DNA from: Amyelois transitella
Lineage: Eukaryota > Arthropoda > Insecta > Lepidoptera > Pyralidae
Reading direction: 5' to 3'
Length of the DNA stretch: 64,000 nt
Assembly: GCF_032362555.1 (NCBI RefSeq)
Contig: NC_083506.1
Span: 11,393,501 to 11,457,500, forward strand
Under the pieces are notes generated by a model that made no database searches, was not told the DNA's origin, and saw only the letters and a list, made by a program, of their open reading frames with translations. Shown piece after piece: positions 1-9,100 of this stretch. Both the position numbers and the translations under genes were made by a program. Each line of letters begins with the position of its first letter. Position 1 is the first letter of the stretch.

Positions 1-91
1 ATTTAAATACCTAGTATAATACCTATATTTAAATACCTATTATAATACCTATATTTAAATACCTAGTATAATACCTATATTTAAATACTCA
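1..91. repeat. Minisatellite, about 26-bp unit
   Basis: About 3.4 tandem copies of a roughly 26-bp AT-rich unit (core ATTTAAATACCTAGTATAAT) fill the first 86 bases and end a few bases short of the splice donor of the amidating lyase exon at 93-221. The array may extend beyond the left edge. The units differ at only one or two positions, so it is recent or homogenised. Confidence 0.9.
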
Positions 92-92
92 C

Positions 93-1680
93 TTCTCCCC
101 AAGCGTAAGCGCGGGCGCCTGTCTCTGGGTGGGAGTAAACTTGAACACCTGATGCAGAGCTACATCTGTCACCCAGACGTTGCCGCTGTGGTCCACCGTG
201 ATACCGTGGGGCATGAAGAACCTGAGGGTTGTACGGCAGAGAAGTTGTAGTATAAATAATTAAAAATATACCAGACAAATTTTTCTAGACATGTCTAGTA
301 ATGTAGCATGCAAAATGCAAAAAAATTACCAATAAAGAACATTTTTGAAGACATATGTTAATGAGTTGCCATTTTTAATAAATTATTCATGGTTTTTGGG
401 GCAAAACTACTAGAATGGCCTTAACATTTAACTAGATCTTTATACTAATCTGTTTGGTTTCCTTCCACCCAAAGGTTGACTGGAAGAGATTGCATTAGCG
501 ATAAGTCCGTCTTTGTACCATCTCTGTCTGTTTTGTGCTGTTTTACTCTTATGGTGCAATAAAGAGTTTTATCTATCTATCTATTTAATTAGGTATATTT
601 TACCTATGGGCAATTACATCCATACATTTTACAAACATTCTACCAGAGAGTCCTTCTTCCTACTTGCTTTTAGTCCCGGTTGCATCCTCACCACTTTGGA
701 AAGCAGCCCAGGGTATGCCTTTGACTGACCATGGACCCTGGATTGGGTGAGGCAGGTTTTTACATACTCCCATCTGACCTCGCACCCTTTGCAGGTAAAT
801 CTAACCCGTATTGGATAATATGGTTACACATCCATTTGCGTGAATGTGCAAGTTTCCTCAAGATCTGTTCCCTCACCGTTCATTCTAATCATTAGTAATG
901 TAAATAATATTTGTTATTGAAATATTTTCTTCCTACATAAGGAAAACAGTAAATCTTAATATCGCTTTTCAGTGGAAATTCCAATACATTTTTAATCATA
1001 CAGTAGGTACATACATACTTACTTAGTAGGTAATTAAAATATTGTGTACTCACAGATTTTCTCCCCACTTGTCAACAAGTTCTCCCGTGTCATTGAACAC
1101 CAATATAGTGGGGTCCGGTATAGGGGGCTCCCCAATGTTCTGGTACACTTCCCGACTAGTGAATGAATTTACATCCCAGATATTTCCCGCTCTGTGGAAC
1201 ACGAGTACGCGGCCTGCATTGTCAATTGCTACCCCTGACACTTGTCCAAACTTAATGGAAGGATCTGGCCAATCGCTGACCATCTGAGGAACTAAAATTA
1301 TTATATTTTTTAATTTGATCTATCCTCCACTTGGAATACTACAGAATTCACTTGGAATATTACAATTATTTTATGTTTATGTAAATTAATAATTTTAAGT
1401 TCCTACTTAATATATTTTTAAGACATACTAACCATGGTCTAGTCTTTGCAAAGCGGCATTTATCTTCTCCACAGATTGTACTTGCTGTCCATCGTAGTAA
1501 TTATTAAAGTTAAATCCCTCCTCGAACTAATGAAATAAATTACGTGAATTACATAGTCGTTAAAAAATAAATTTCATTTTAATAATGATACGAAATATCA
1601 CTCACCCTTATGCCATGAGTTTTATCAAAACACAGTGCCACGAATACGTAGACAACAAGAATAATATCAGACAAACTCAT
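93..1680 (-). CDS. Peptidyl-alpha-hydroxyglycine alpha-amidating lyase (PAL), 5' part
   Basis: PAL carries out the second step of peptide C-terminal amidation: it cleaves peptidyl-hydroxyglycine into amidated peptide and glyoxylate in the secretory pathway. Four exons are visible on the minus strand: 1606-1680, 1433-1526, 1054-1291 and 93-221. All have GT-AG borders and compatible phases, giving about 178 residues. Exon 1 encodes the start methionine and a hydrophobic signal peptide (SDIILVVYVFVALCF). Later exons encode NHL/beta-propeller segments typical of PAL, such as VSGVAIDNAGRVLVFHR, then FFMPHGITVDHSGNVWVTDV and ALHQVFKF. The catalytic domain continues past the left edge, so the gene is incomplete here. 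As in Drosophila Pal1/Pal2, the lyase is a separate gene with no monooxygenase domain in view. Family assignment is confident; which paralogue cannot be told. Confidence 0.92.
485..585 (+). mobile_element. LINE 3' tail fragment
   Basis: The stretch runs GATAAGTCCGTCTTTGTACC ... GTGCAATAAAGAGTTT and ends in a (TATC)n microsatellite. This is the usual look of the 3' end of RTE-like LINEs in Lepidoptera: a polyadenylation-like AATAAA followed by a short simple repeat. No coding part remains. Confidence 0.55.
650..895 (+). repeat. Dispersed repeat family D, copy 1
   Basis: The sequence beginning TTTTAGTCCCGGTTGCATCC and running through a CTTTGCAGGTAAATCT block and a 'tggttacacat..tgaatgtgca' block recurs at 32405-32640. 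Shorter pieces occur at 31870-31925 and 49170-49230. It does not encode a long ORF and the family is not identified here. Confidence 0.7.
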
Positions 1681-1906
1681 AATTTAAAATTGCACAAAAC
1701 TTGTTGGTTGCCCGAATCTTCGATTCGTTTTAATAAAATAAAACTTGATTGGCTTGGTTTAATCAACAAGTCAATGATGCCTAATAATAATTTTATCAGT
1801 CTATCACGCACACAATGATAATAATGACGTTAATTCATTCATGACGTTTTGTTTGGTGAATTTGGTGATGACGTATGCACGTTTTAGTGATGCACCTACG
1901 TCGAAC
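1681..1906. other. PAL upstream flank
   Basis: About 226 bases separate the PAL start codon from the Harbinger insertion. This flank should hold the proximal promoter or 5' UTR of PAL. No TATA box or other element could be assigned with confidence. Confidence 0.4.
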
Positions 1907-1909
1907 TTA

Positions 1910-1940
1910 AGGTACAGTTACACATGCTCATTACTAGCAT
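1910..1940 (+). repeat. Harbinger left TIR
   Basis: This is the left terminal inverted repeat. It pairs with the reverse complement of about 4951-4981. The TTA duplication lies immediately outside. Confidence 0.9.
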
Positions 1941-2110
1941 GCTAAAAAACGTGCTATTAGTATGCTTAATATGAGTATGCTTATGAACTGTTTACATTTG
2001 CTAGCAATAAGCATGCTAGTTTTAAGTATGCTACTAAATAAGCATGCTCAAAGCAAACACTCCAACACAAATGCGATTTTAGCATGCTCTTTGTTAGTTC
2101 AAACAAAACC

Positions 2111-4246
2111 ATGGACGATGAAACAACCATCCGTACGGAGCTTAATAAAGTTATTCTTTTGCTATCGTTGCAATGCATCCGAAGACTTCTCTCAGGTAGA
2201 AAGAGAAAAAACCAATGTAAAAGGAATAGGAAGATTTGGGTCCGTGATTGGCTAAGTAGAAGGGAACAACTTGGAGCAAGTACTCGATTGCTAGTAGAAA
2301 TGCGAGAAGAAGATATTGATGGTTACAAAAATCATTTGCGCATGTTACCGCATCAGTTTGACGAGTTACTATCTAAAGTTGAAAGCGCTATAAAGAAACA
2401 AGATACACACATGCGAAATGCTATTCCACCAAAAGTGAAACTGGAAGTGACATTGAGGTATCTAGCAACTGGAGATTCGTTATACACATTAGAAGCACTT
2501 CACAGAGTTGCAAGGTCTACTATATCTCTATTTATACCTGAAGTGTGTGATGCAATATACAATGTTCTGATAATCCTTCATGCGGGTAAGTAAAGTAAAC
2601 CAGTGATTATTAGTTTAAATCAAGTATTTATTGTTTAAAATCTAGATTAAAAACTTACTAAACTAAATTTAACTTTAACACATTTTCCATGCTTTGTTCA
2701 ACAAATCTTCTTCAGAGACAGTAGAATCTGATTGGGATAACGCGTAAGGAAGTGTGTAAGTGACTGTATTTGTGTTTGTACTGGGAGGTATGAAAGTCAT
2801 TGTCTGTGTGTTTGTAGTAGGAGGAGTGTAAGTGACTGTATTTGTGTTTGTACTGGGAGGTATGAAAGTCATTGTCTGTGTGTTTGTAGTAGGAGGAGTG
2901 TAAGTGACTGTATTTGTGTTTGTACTGGGAGGTATGAAAGTCATTGTCTGTGTGTTTGTAGTAGGAGGTGTGTAAGTGACTGTATTTGTGTTTGTACTGG
3001 GAGGTATGAAAGTCATTGTTTGTGTAAAGGGAGACAAATTTGGGTACTGGCGTCGACGTCTTGCTGCAGTCAGAATTGTTTGGATCTCATGTTGTACATC
3101 TAATGCGTCGTACAATGGTAGAGTTCGCAATTGAGCTGCAACATTTTGAGCAAAATAATGGAATTCGTCGTAATTAGGCGGTGCATTTATAGCAGAACTA
3201 ATATTTTGTAAACGATCGAGAGCATATGTAATGGGTTCTTCTTGTAAGCTTCTTTTTCTACGTCGTGTTGATGAGTTATTAGATGAACGCGATTGTGATC
3301 GATCTTCTGTAGTTGGACTAGGAGAGGGTGATAACACATTCATCGATTGCGGCGTCAACGAGTTTGAATATGAAACAGCGTCACTTGGTTGTGAATCTTG
3401 CGATGGCTCGTCTCTGTCTTGTATCTGTAAAAAAATATATTAAGTTTATAAAATACTTATTTGTTTTTTTTACAGATTCCCGGTTCTGAAGATTGGAAAC
3501 GCATTGAACATGGATTTAGAACTAAATGGAACTTTCCAGGTTGTGTCGGAGCGTTGGATGGCAAACATATAAATATATTCGCCCCTGATGATACTTCTGA
3601 CTACTATAACTACAAGGGCGCTCATAGCATCATACTTCTGGCATTAGTTGATGATGACTATTGTTTTTCATACGTAAATGTTGGGACTAATGGTAGAGCT
3701 TCTGATGGAGGTGTTTATCAAAAATCTAATTTAGCACAAGCTTTGGAAAATAATTCTCTCAATTTTCCGGACCAATCAGTTATTGTGGCAGACGCTGCTT
3801 TTCCTCTAAAGTCATACCTTATGAAGCCCTATCGAACAACTCCAACGCGTAAAGAAAAAATATTTAACTACCGTTTATCGAGAGCCAGACGAATCGTTGA
3901 AAATGCGTTTGGTATTTTAGTGACACGATTTCGAGTTTTTATGGATGCCATAGATATGGCCCCCAAAAATGTCGATAGAATTACATTAGCTGCCTGCTCT
4001 TTACACAATTGGCTTCGGAAAACATCTGATATGTACATCACGCAAAGATGCGTCGACTTTGAAGATACACAACAACGTGTTGTGGTACCAGGATCATGGA
4101 GGGCACAACTACGGACTGCTTTGGAAGGCTTACCACCTACACGCTACGCTAACCACGCTTCTCGACAGGCAGGAGCGATAAGAGACACCTATGCGCAGCT
4201 CTTTGAAACTACAGAGGCGGTACCGTGGCAAGGTCATATGATTTAA
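2111..4246 (+). CDS. Harbinger transposase (DDE_Tnp_4), two exons
   Basis: Exon 1 runs from the ATG at 2111 to a GTAAGT donor at 2586. Exon 2 ends with the stop at 4244-4246. The catalytic domain is in exon 2, with the three acidic residues in GALDGKH, VADAAFPL and VENAFGIL contexts, as in PIF/Harbinger transposases. Exon 1 supplies the N-terminal helical region (LRYLATGDSLYTLEALHRVARSTI). The donor is in phase 1, whereas the acceptor with the best pyrimidine tract (AG at 3474-3475) would need phase 0. A second AG at 3490-3491 restores the frame and gives ...LHA-DWKRIEHG.... Either that site is used or one base has been gained or lost. The 890-900 bp intron contains exon 2 of the opposite-strand MADF gene. 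Confidence 0.85.
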
Positions 4247-4734
4247 ATTAATAACTACATAGAAAATGCTGTACTACTTATTCTATGATATTAAATAATT
4301 GTGTGTTACTAACAGTTACGTGCATTTTTATTTAAGTATTGTAAACCAAAACTCACCAATTCCATAGAAATAGGGTCCCTGTAATCGCCAGTGTCTCCAA
4401 GGAAAGAATGCATTTCGTGAAACCAGGACATAGATGGGTTGTACACAGTAGCGGCACCAGAACCGGATCGCTTGGAATTCTCAATTTTTTTTAATTCGCT
4501 GTGGTAAACGGACCTCAAGTTCTTGATTTTTGATTTTATAATTTTCACAGTCAAAGTAGAATCGTCCATGTTGGTTAATAAATCTTGATATGCATTATTT
4601 CTTGCAATATTGTTTTTGTACTGTGGTATATGCGGATTCCATAGGCACTCGTTGTTCCGATATAAAATTACAAATTTCAACGTTTTTTCATCGCCCCAGC
4701 GAGACATTTTTGGCGAGAAATTGTGCACGCGCAT
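2675..4734 (-). CDS. Harbinger MADF/BESS DNA-binding protein, two exons
   Basis: Exon 1 (4357-4734) encodes a MADF domain of about 90 residues starting near MSRWGDEKTLKFVILYRNNE, the Myb/SANT-like module found in the second gene of Harbinger elements. A GTGAGT donor at 4351-4356 joins in phase 0 to an acceptor after a T-rich tract, and exon 2 (2675-3424) carries the rest, about 375 aa in all. Exon 2 holds a BESS-like segment (FAQNVAAQLRTLPLYDALDV), a Ser/Arg-rich linker, and three and a half copies of a 24-residue Thr/Pro/Asn-rich repeat near the C terminus. The protein is thought to bring transposase to the nucleus and bind subterminal DNA. The plus-strand transposase exon 2 lies wholly inside this gene's intron. 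Confidence 0.85.
2740..3022 (-). repeat. 72-bp coding tandem repeat in MADF protein
   Basis: Nearly four head-to-tail copies of a 72-bp unit encode TQTMTFIPPSTNTNTVTY plus a TPPTTN linker in the C-terminal part of the MADF/BESS protein. The copies are almost identical at the DNA level and the period is a multiple of three, so the frame is kept. Confidence 0.9.
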
Positions 4735-4950
4735 CTACTGTGAACGACTGATCGCTACTAGCATGCTCAATAAGCAAACCTGTTTACACGCGCTAAAAGC
4801 ACGCCCCCTTCCACCCGCGCCGCAGGTAGCATGCCCAAAAATCGCACGGCCGTCGATTTTTGAGCATACTCGTAATTAGCATGCTAATTATTAGCAATGT
4901 TTCGACACACATACCACTAAGTAGCAATTGCTCAATAGTGGCATGCTTTC

Positions 4951-4981
4951 GTGCTAGTAATGAGCATGTGTAACTGTAGCT
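4951..4981 (-). repeat. Harbinger right TIR
   Basis: This is the right terminal inverted repeat. It matches the left end except at the third base, after which the TTA duplication follows at 4982-4984. Confidence 0.9.
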
Positions 4982-4984
4982 TTA

Positions 4985-5345
4985 CGGCTAACGGGTTATT
5001 GGAACCGAGCGTTTAAATAACTGTTATGCAAGTTGGGTGCTACAGGAACAGTAGTTTAGCAATTACTCTTTTACGGTTTGCAGAATTTGAAGTTACTTCC
5101 TGGATATAAGAAAACTATAAATAATAGTAGTTTAAATAATATATATTATTAACCCAAATTTATTGTAGATTCGTGATTCAAATCAAACCGTTATCGTCAA
5201 CTAGATTTAGGAGATTCGATTCTGTTTGGCACATTTCGAACTTAGATCATATTGTTTTCACTTAGATCGCACATTTAAATTGCAATTAAGATTTAATCCA
5301 TACTAATATCATAAAGAAAAATTATTTGGTCTATAACAAATAAAC
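4985..5345. other. Gene-free spacer
   Basis: AT-rich sequence between the Harbinger right end and a coding relic. I see no gene, RNA or clear repeat in it. Confidence 0.5.
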
Positions 5346-5384
5346 TCAAAATTTTTGGACCAATTTTGACAAATTTGGTATAGA

Positions 5385-5545
5385 GATAGAATAGATCTCC
5401 ACAAGGCGCTCAGCAAACGCCTGAGGGAGGCAACAGGAGACCCTCGCGCGGGCAGCTTTCTTGCGCAGCGTATTGCTATTGCAATACAGCGCGGGAATGC
5501 TGCCTGCGTGATGGGAACCCTTCCTAGGGGTCAAAATTTAAACAA
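5385..5545 (+). pseudogene. Transposon coding relic, copy 1 (family unknown)
   Basis: Read on the plus strand, this GC-richer island gives a short conserved-looking peptide (LSKRLREATGDPRAG, then FLAQRIAIAIQRGNAACVMG, then TLPRG) that runs into stops. A shorter related copy lies at about 18935-19030. The bias and repetition suggest the C-terminal end of a transposon protein. I do not recognise the family. Confidence 0.45.
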
Positions 5546-6000
5546 TAATGTTTTTGGCTTGTAATTTAGAATAGTTTTTTTTTATTATTATAAAATAATT
5601 AATATTAGTTTAAATTATTTAATTAGGTATATTTATTATTAGTACTTTTCTGATTAATTATAAACAATTGTATGTAATATTTATAAACAAGTAAAGAATA
5701 GATCTTCAAGATATTGAGAAACATGATAAAAAAAGAGGTATTTAAAATATTTTTTTTTCTTAAACGTGTTTTTCGAAGTGGACAGTGAACCGGGTTTTAT
5801 TATTATCCTATTTCCTATAACTTGTAAGCTAGAAAATGATGGATCCTTGAGCTATAAGCCAATAGCTGGCAATAAAGTGAGAATATTTGTTTTCATTCCC
5901 AACTAAGACAGAGACTATAATATGAAATTGGTAACACAAAACGTAATGTAACGCATTTGGGACAGTATCATAATAAAACGAAGAAATGCTTTACACTAAG
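5546..6000. other. Spacer downstream of ZCCHC7
   Basis: AT-rich sequence with long homopolymer runs. No feature was seen apart from the end of the ZCCHC7 transcript on its right side. Confidence 0.5.
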
Positions 6001-6003
6001 AAG

Positions 6004-6009
6004 TTTATT
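6004..6009 (-). terminator. Poly(A) signal of ZCCHC7
   Basis: AATAAA on the minus strand, about 190 bases after the ZCCHC7 stop codon, is the first canonical polyadenylation hexamer downstream of the gene. Confidence 0.55.
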
Positions 6010-6195
6010 TCACATGCACAACATATAATGAAGTGCTATTACCCCGGACAAGTATACAGAAAAACATAAATTTGTCCCATGGATTTATGGGATCAAAATA
6101 TTACTTGCCAGTGCACATGCAACGCAGCACAACAGTGCGCTGTTTAGCTTATATTATAATATCGATATACGATATGCAATCCGCTTTGTCATGAT

Positions 6196-9100
6196 CTATA
6201 CATTGGACATTAAAAACCGACAAGCATCCAATTGTACTCTCTTCAATTTTTTCGCAAGTTTTGCGTTCACTTGTTCTTTCCGGAAAAGACAGTTTATGAA
6301 AATGTGTAATCTTCGTAATAAGTTGTTTCGATAATTTTTTTGTAATTTATCCTTAGGGTGAAATTTTCGTACCTTCTGGCGGTATGATACTAAATTGGAT
6401 AATGCACCATGCGGAACTTTATTTATAACGTTGGTGTCTGATAAAGGGGAGTTTTCTTGAACAGGCTCGTGAGTAGCAGGATTAGGTGATCGAGGCGAAA
6501 TGTTGCTGTTGTTTTCATGATTTTCTGTTTTACTGTGTTGTAAATCAATTTTATTACGATTCAGTGTGTCATTGCTACCTTGGTATTTTTGTAAAAGTTC
6601 CGAGTAGTCATTTCGTTCAATTGCAACAAAAATCGATTGATAATGTTGCGCGATTTCTTTCCGTAGCTTGACCGGCAATGTTTTTCCACTCAGCTGTATA
6701 ACTTTTTGCTGCAGAGCGTGTAATTTTCTCAACGATTTTCGGCCGTTAGCGAGGCCTGCTTGGCCCAGAAGTACCATATTCAGTTTTTTTAGAACCATTT
6801 TTAAATTATCGGTGCTGTTAGAAAGTTTATCTGCACTTATGACTTTTTGCTTCAGCAAAAGTTTGCGTTGCTTTTGCAGATAAGTCAACCTTTTATAGAG
6901 TTCATTTGGTTCGCCCAAGTCATCATTTAGTGAATCTAAAGCTCGACCAATTACTTTCAATACCAGTTTTTTACTTTTGGGTATATGTCTTAAAGCAGTC
7001 TCGCCTGCATTTGCTTCTTTATTACTATTATGTTCATGTTCATTATTTGAAATTGATGATGTCCAGTTACGTAATTCTGTTTGGAAAGATTCTTGGTCGG
7101 CTACTTTCCCTTTTATGGTCAAAAAGGATGACAGATCAGAATTTTGAACAATAACATCATACATATTCGAAGTTTTATTCAACCACTCTTGGCCCTCTAC
7201 TGTTTTGAGTTTCTCTACAATATCATTAGTGATATATATTCTGGCTAGAGTTACTACATCGCTCGTATCCGACACTTCATTGTCCTGGATCATGTGACCT
7301 TTTTTATCGCGATTGTTAGGTGAAATTGGAATAAAATCAAGCGCTTTTTCACTATTGACACTAAGATTAGCAGTGTCATTATCGTCTTTACATGTTGAAA
7401 TATTACGTACTTTTCCATTCTTGTTTACCGTGCTCTCATTGTCTTGATGATTAAATTCTGATGTTTCCGAGAGCGATGTTTGTTTTTTCTTTTTAAATTC
7501 TTTTTGCGTTTCGTATAAGCACGGGGATTTCGATTGACGTTTATTTCGTGAATATTTAGAATTGGATGATGAAAATGACGTGTCTTGTGAATTATTCTTA
7601 GGTGTCTGTGTTCCCTCTTCTTGACTATTCGTATTTTCTGAATTATCGTTAGTAGGTAGATATAATGGTCGATAAGCCGAGACATATGGTGAATTGATCG
7701 GAAGGCCTGAGAACGGTATCGTTACGCGGCAAGTGTGTACTAAATGGCCACGACGGGTACACCCACTGCAATATTGTTGATTATATTTCTTAAATTGACG
7801 GTTCTCTTCCAGAGGCATGTTGATATCGATCTGAAATGAGAAATATTTTTTTATTAAGTCTATAAGATATATTTAAGTATTGATATTAAAACAAATAATA
7901 CTTGTTCAAATTTGGGTTTTTGAACTTAATATATTTTTACTCGATTGAAAAACTGAATGATACATAGATGGAATAGAAGCACAGACGTCAATTACCGTTG
8001 CATCATCATTACCCAAAACTGAAAGAAATCCCAAATTTTTACAATTAAAACTATCGAAGAATAATAAAATAAAATAATGCCTTACCGTATTATGGTAGCG
8101 GCGCCACAGATCGGGACAGTGCGAGGCGGGGTGACCGAGCTGACCGCACTCCGCGCAAGTGATCCGATGCCACGAGGAGCAGTTGCGACACATCGAGGAA
8201 TACATCTGATTTGGTGATCCACACTGGAATCAAAATATAGTAAAGTAATCGATGAATATCTTTGACGTTTTATATGCGAAAGTAAGTTTTTTGATACCTT
8301 TTCACAGTAAAAACATTGACCCAATCCTAACGAAATTTTGTATTCATACATATAGTGTAGAAAAGGACATACTAGTAATTAGAATAGAATTATACTACAT
8401 TATTACTTACATTGACACAAATTTTAGCAGGGCATCGCGGCTCATAGTGTCCCGTGGAGCCGCACATGTAACACACCGCAGGCTTAAATCTGCAGGTGTC
8501 GTCTCTATGGCCAGGACGGTCGCAATAGTGACAACTGAAATAAAAATAACGTTATTTATCCGTTTTTTTATTACACGGTTACGAACAACACTACGCTTAA
8601 ATATAGTTGATGAAATATTTCGCGGTAATTTTAAATAAGATACGTACCTTAGATAATCGAAAAAAATAATCAGTCTGTCGCTTTTTTCATTGTGGTAATT
8701 AGTTATGATTATTTCCACTTCATTAAAAAAAAAATATGACAGATTTTGAACCCCCTTTGATGAATAGTTGATAATTATTATGATCAAAAGGGACAGATGA
8801 TAAGTCCTAAGTGTTCATTTAAGCCTTGTATTGAGTATAGACTCCCTGATTATGGGGCATAATAAATGTTTTTATCTACAAAAGGTACAGATTAAAACTT
8901 ACGTTTGTCTTCTTTTGGTTAGGCCCGGCGTCCTGTCTTTAGGGTCGATAACCCACAAATTTTTATCCCCTGAAATTTTTTAATTATAATTAGGCACATG
9001 ATTATAAAATTAATGACTGAAATACTAATAAATGTAAAATGTTACGAAAAAGGCAAATTAAGCTTATTATTATCTTTATTCTACTGTTAATCATTCCTTG

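Larger units (their letters stand above)
222..1053. other. PAL intron with two repeat fragments
   Basis: This intron lies between the PAL exons at 1054-1291 and 93-221. It holds a LINE-type 3' tail (about 485-585) and a dispersed repeat copy (about 650-895). The remainder is plain AT-rich sequence. Confidence 0.8.
1910..4981 (+). mobile_element. PIF/Harbinger DNA transposon, near-intact
   Basis: The element is 3072 bp, flanked by TTA at 1907-1909 and 4982-4984, the 3-bp target duplication usual for PIF/Harbinger. The terminal inverted repeats start AGGTACAGTTACACATGCTC on the left and AGCTACAGTTACACATGCTC on the right and match for about 28 bp with one difference. It carries both standard genes: a DDE transposase on the plus strand (2111-4246) and a MADF/BESS DNA-binding protein on the minus strand (2675-4734). 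Subterminal regions are full of AGCATGCT-like motifs, probably transposase or accessory-protein binding sites. The open frames and matching TIRs suggest a recent insertion. It lies just upstream of the PAL gene. Confidence 0.93.

Noticed and set aside
8252-8638. 128-aa plus-strand ORF over the ZCCHC7 knuckle exon
   Set aside because: It is antisense to well-supported ZCCHC7 coding sequence with correct splice phases.
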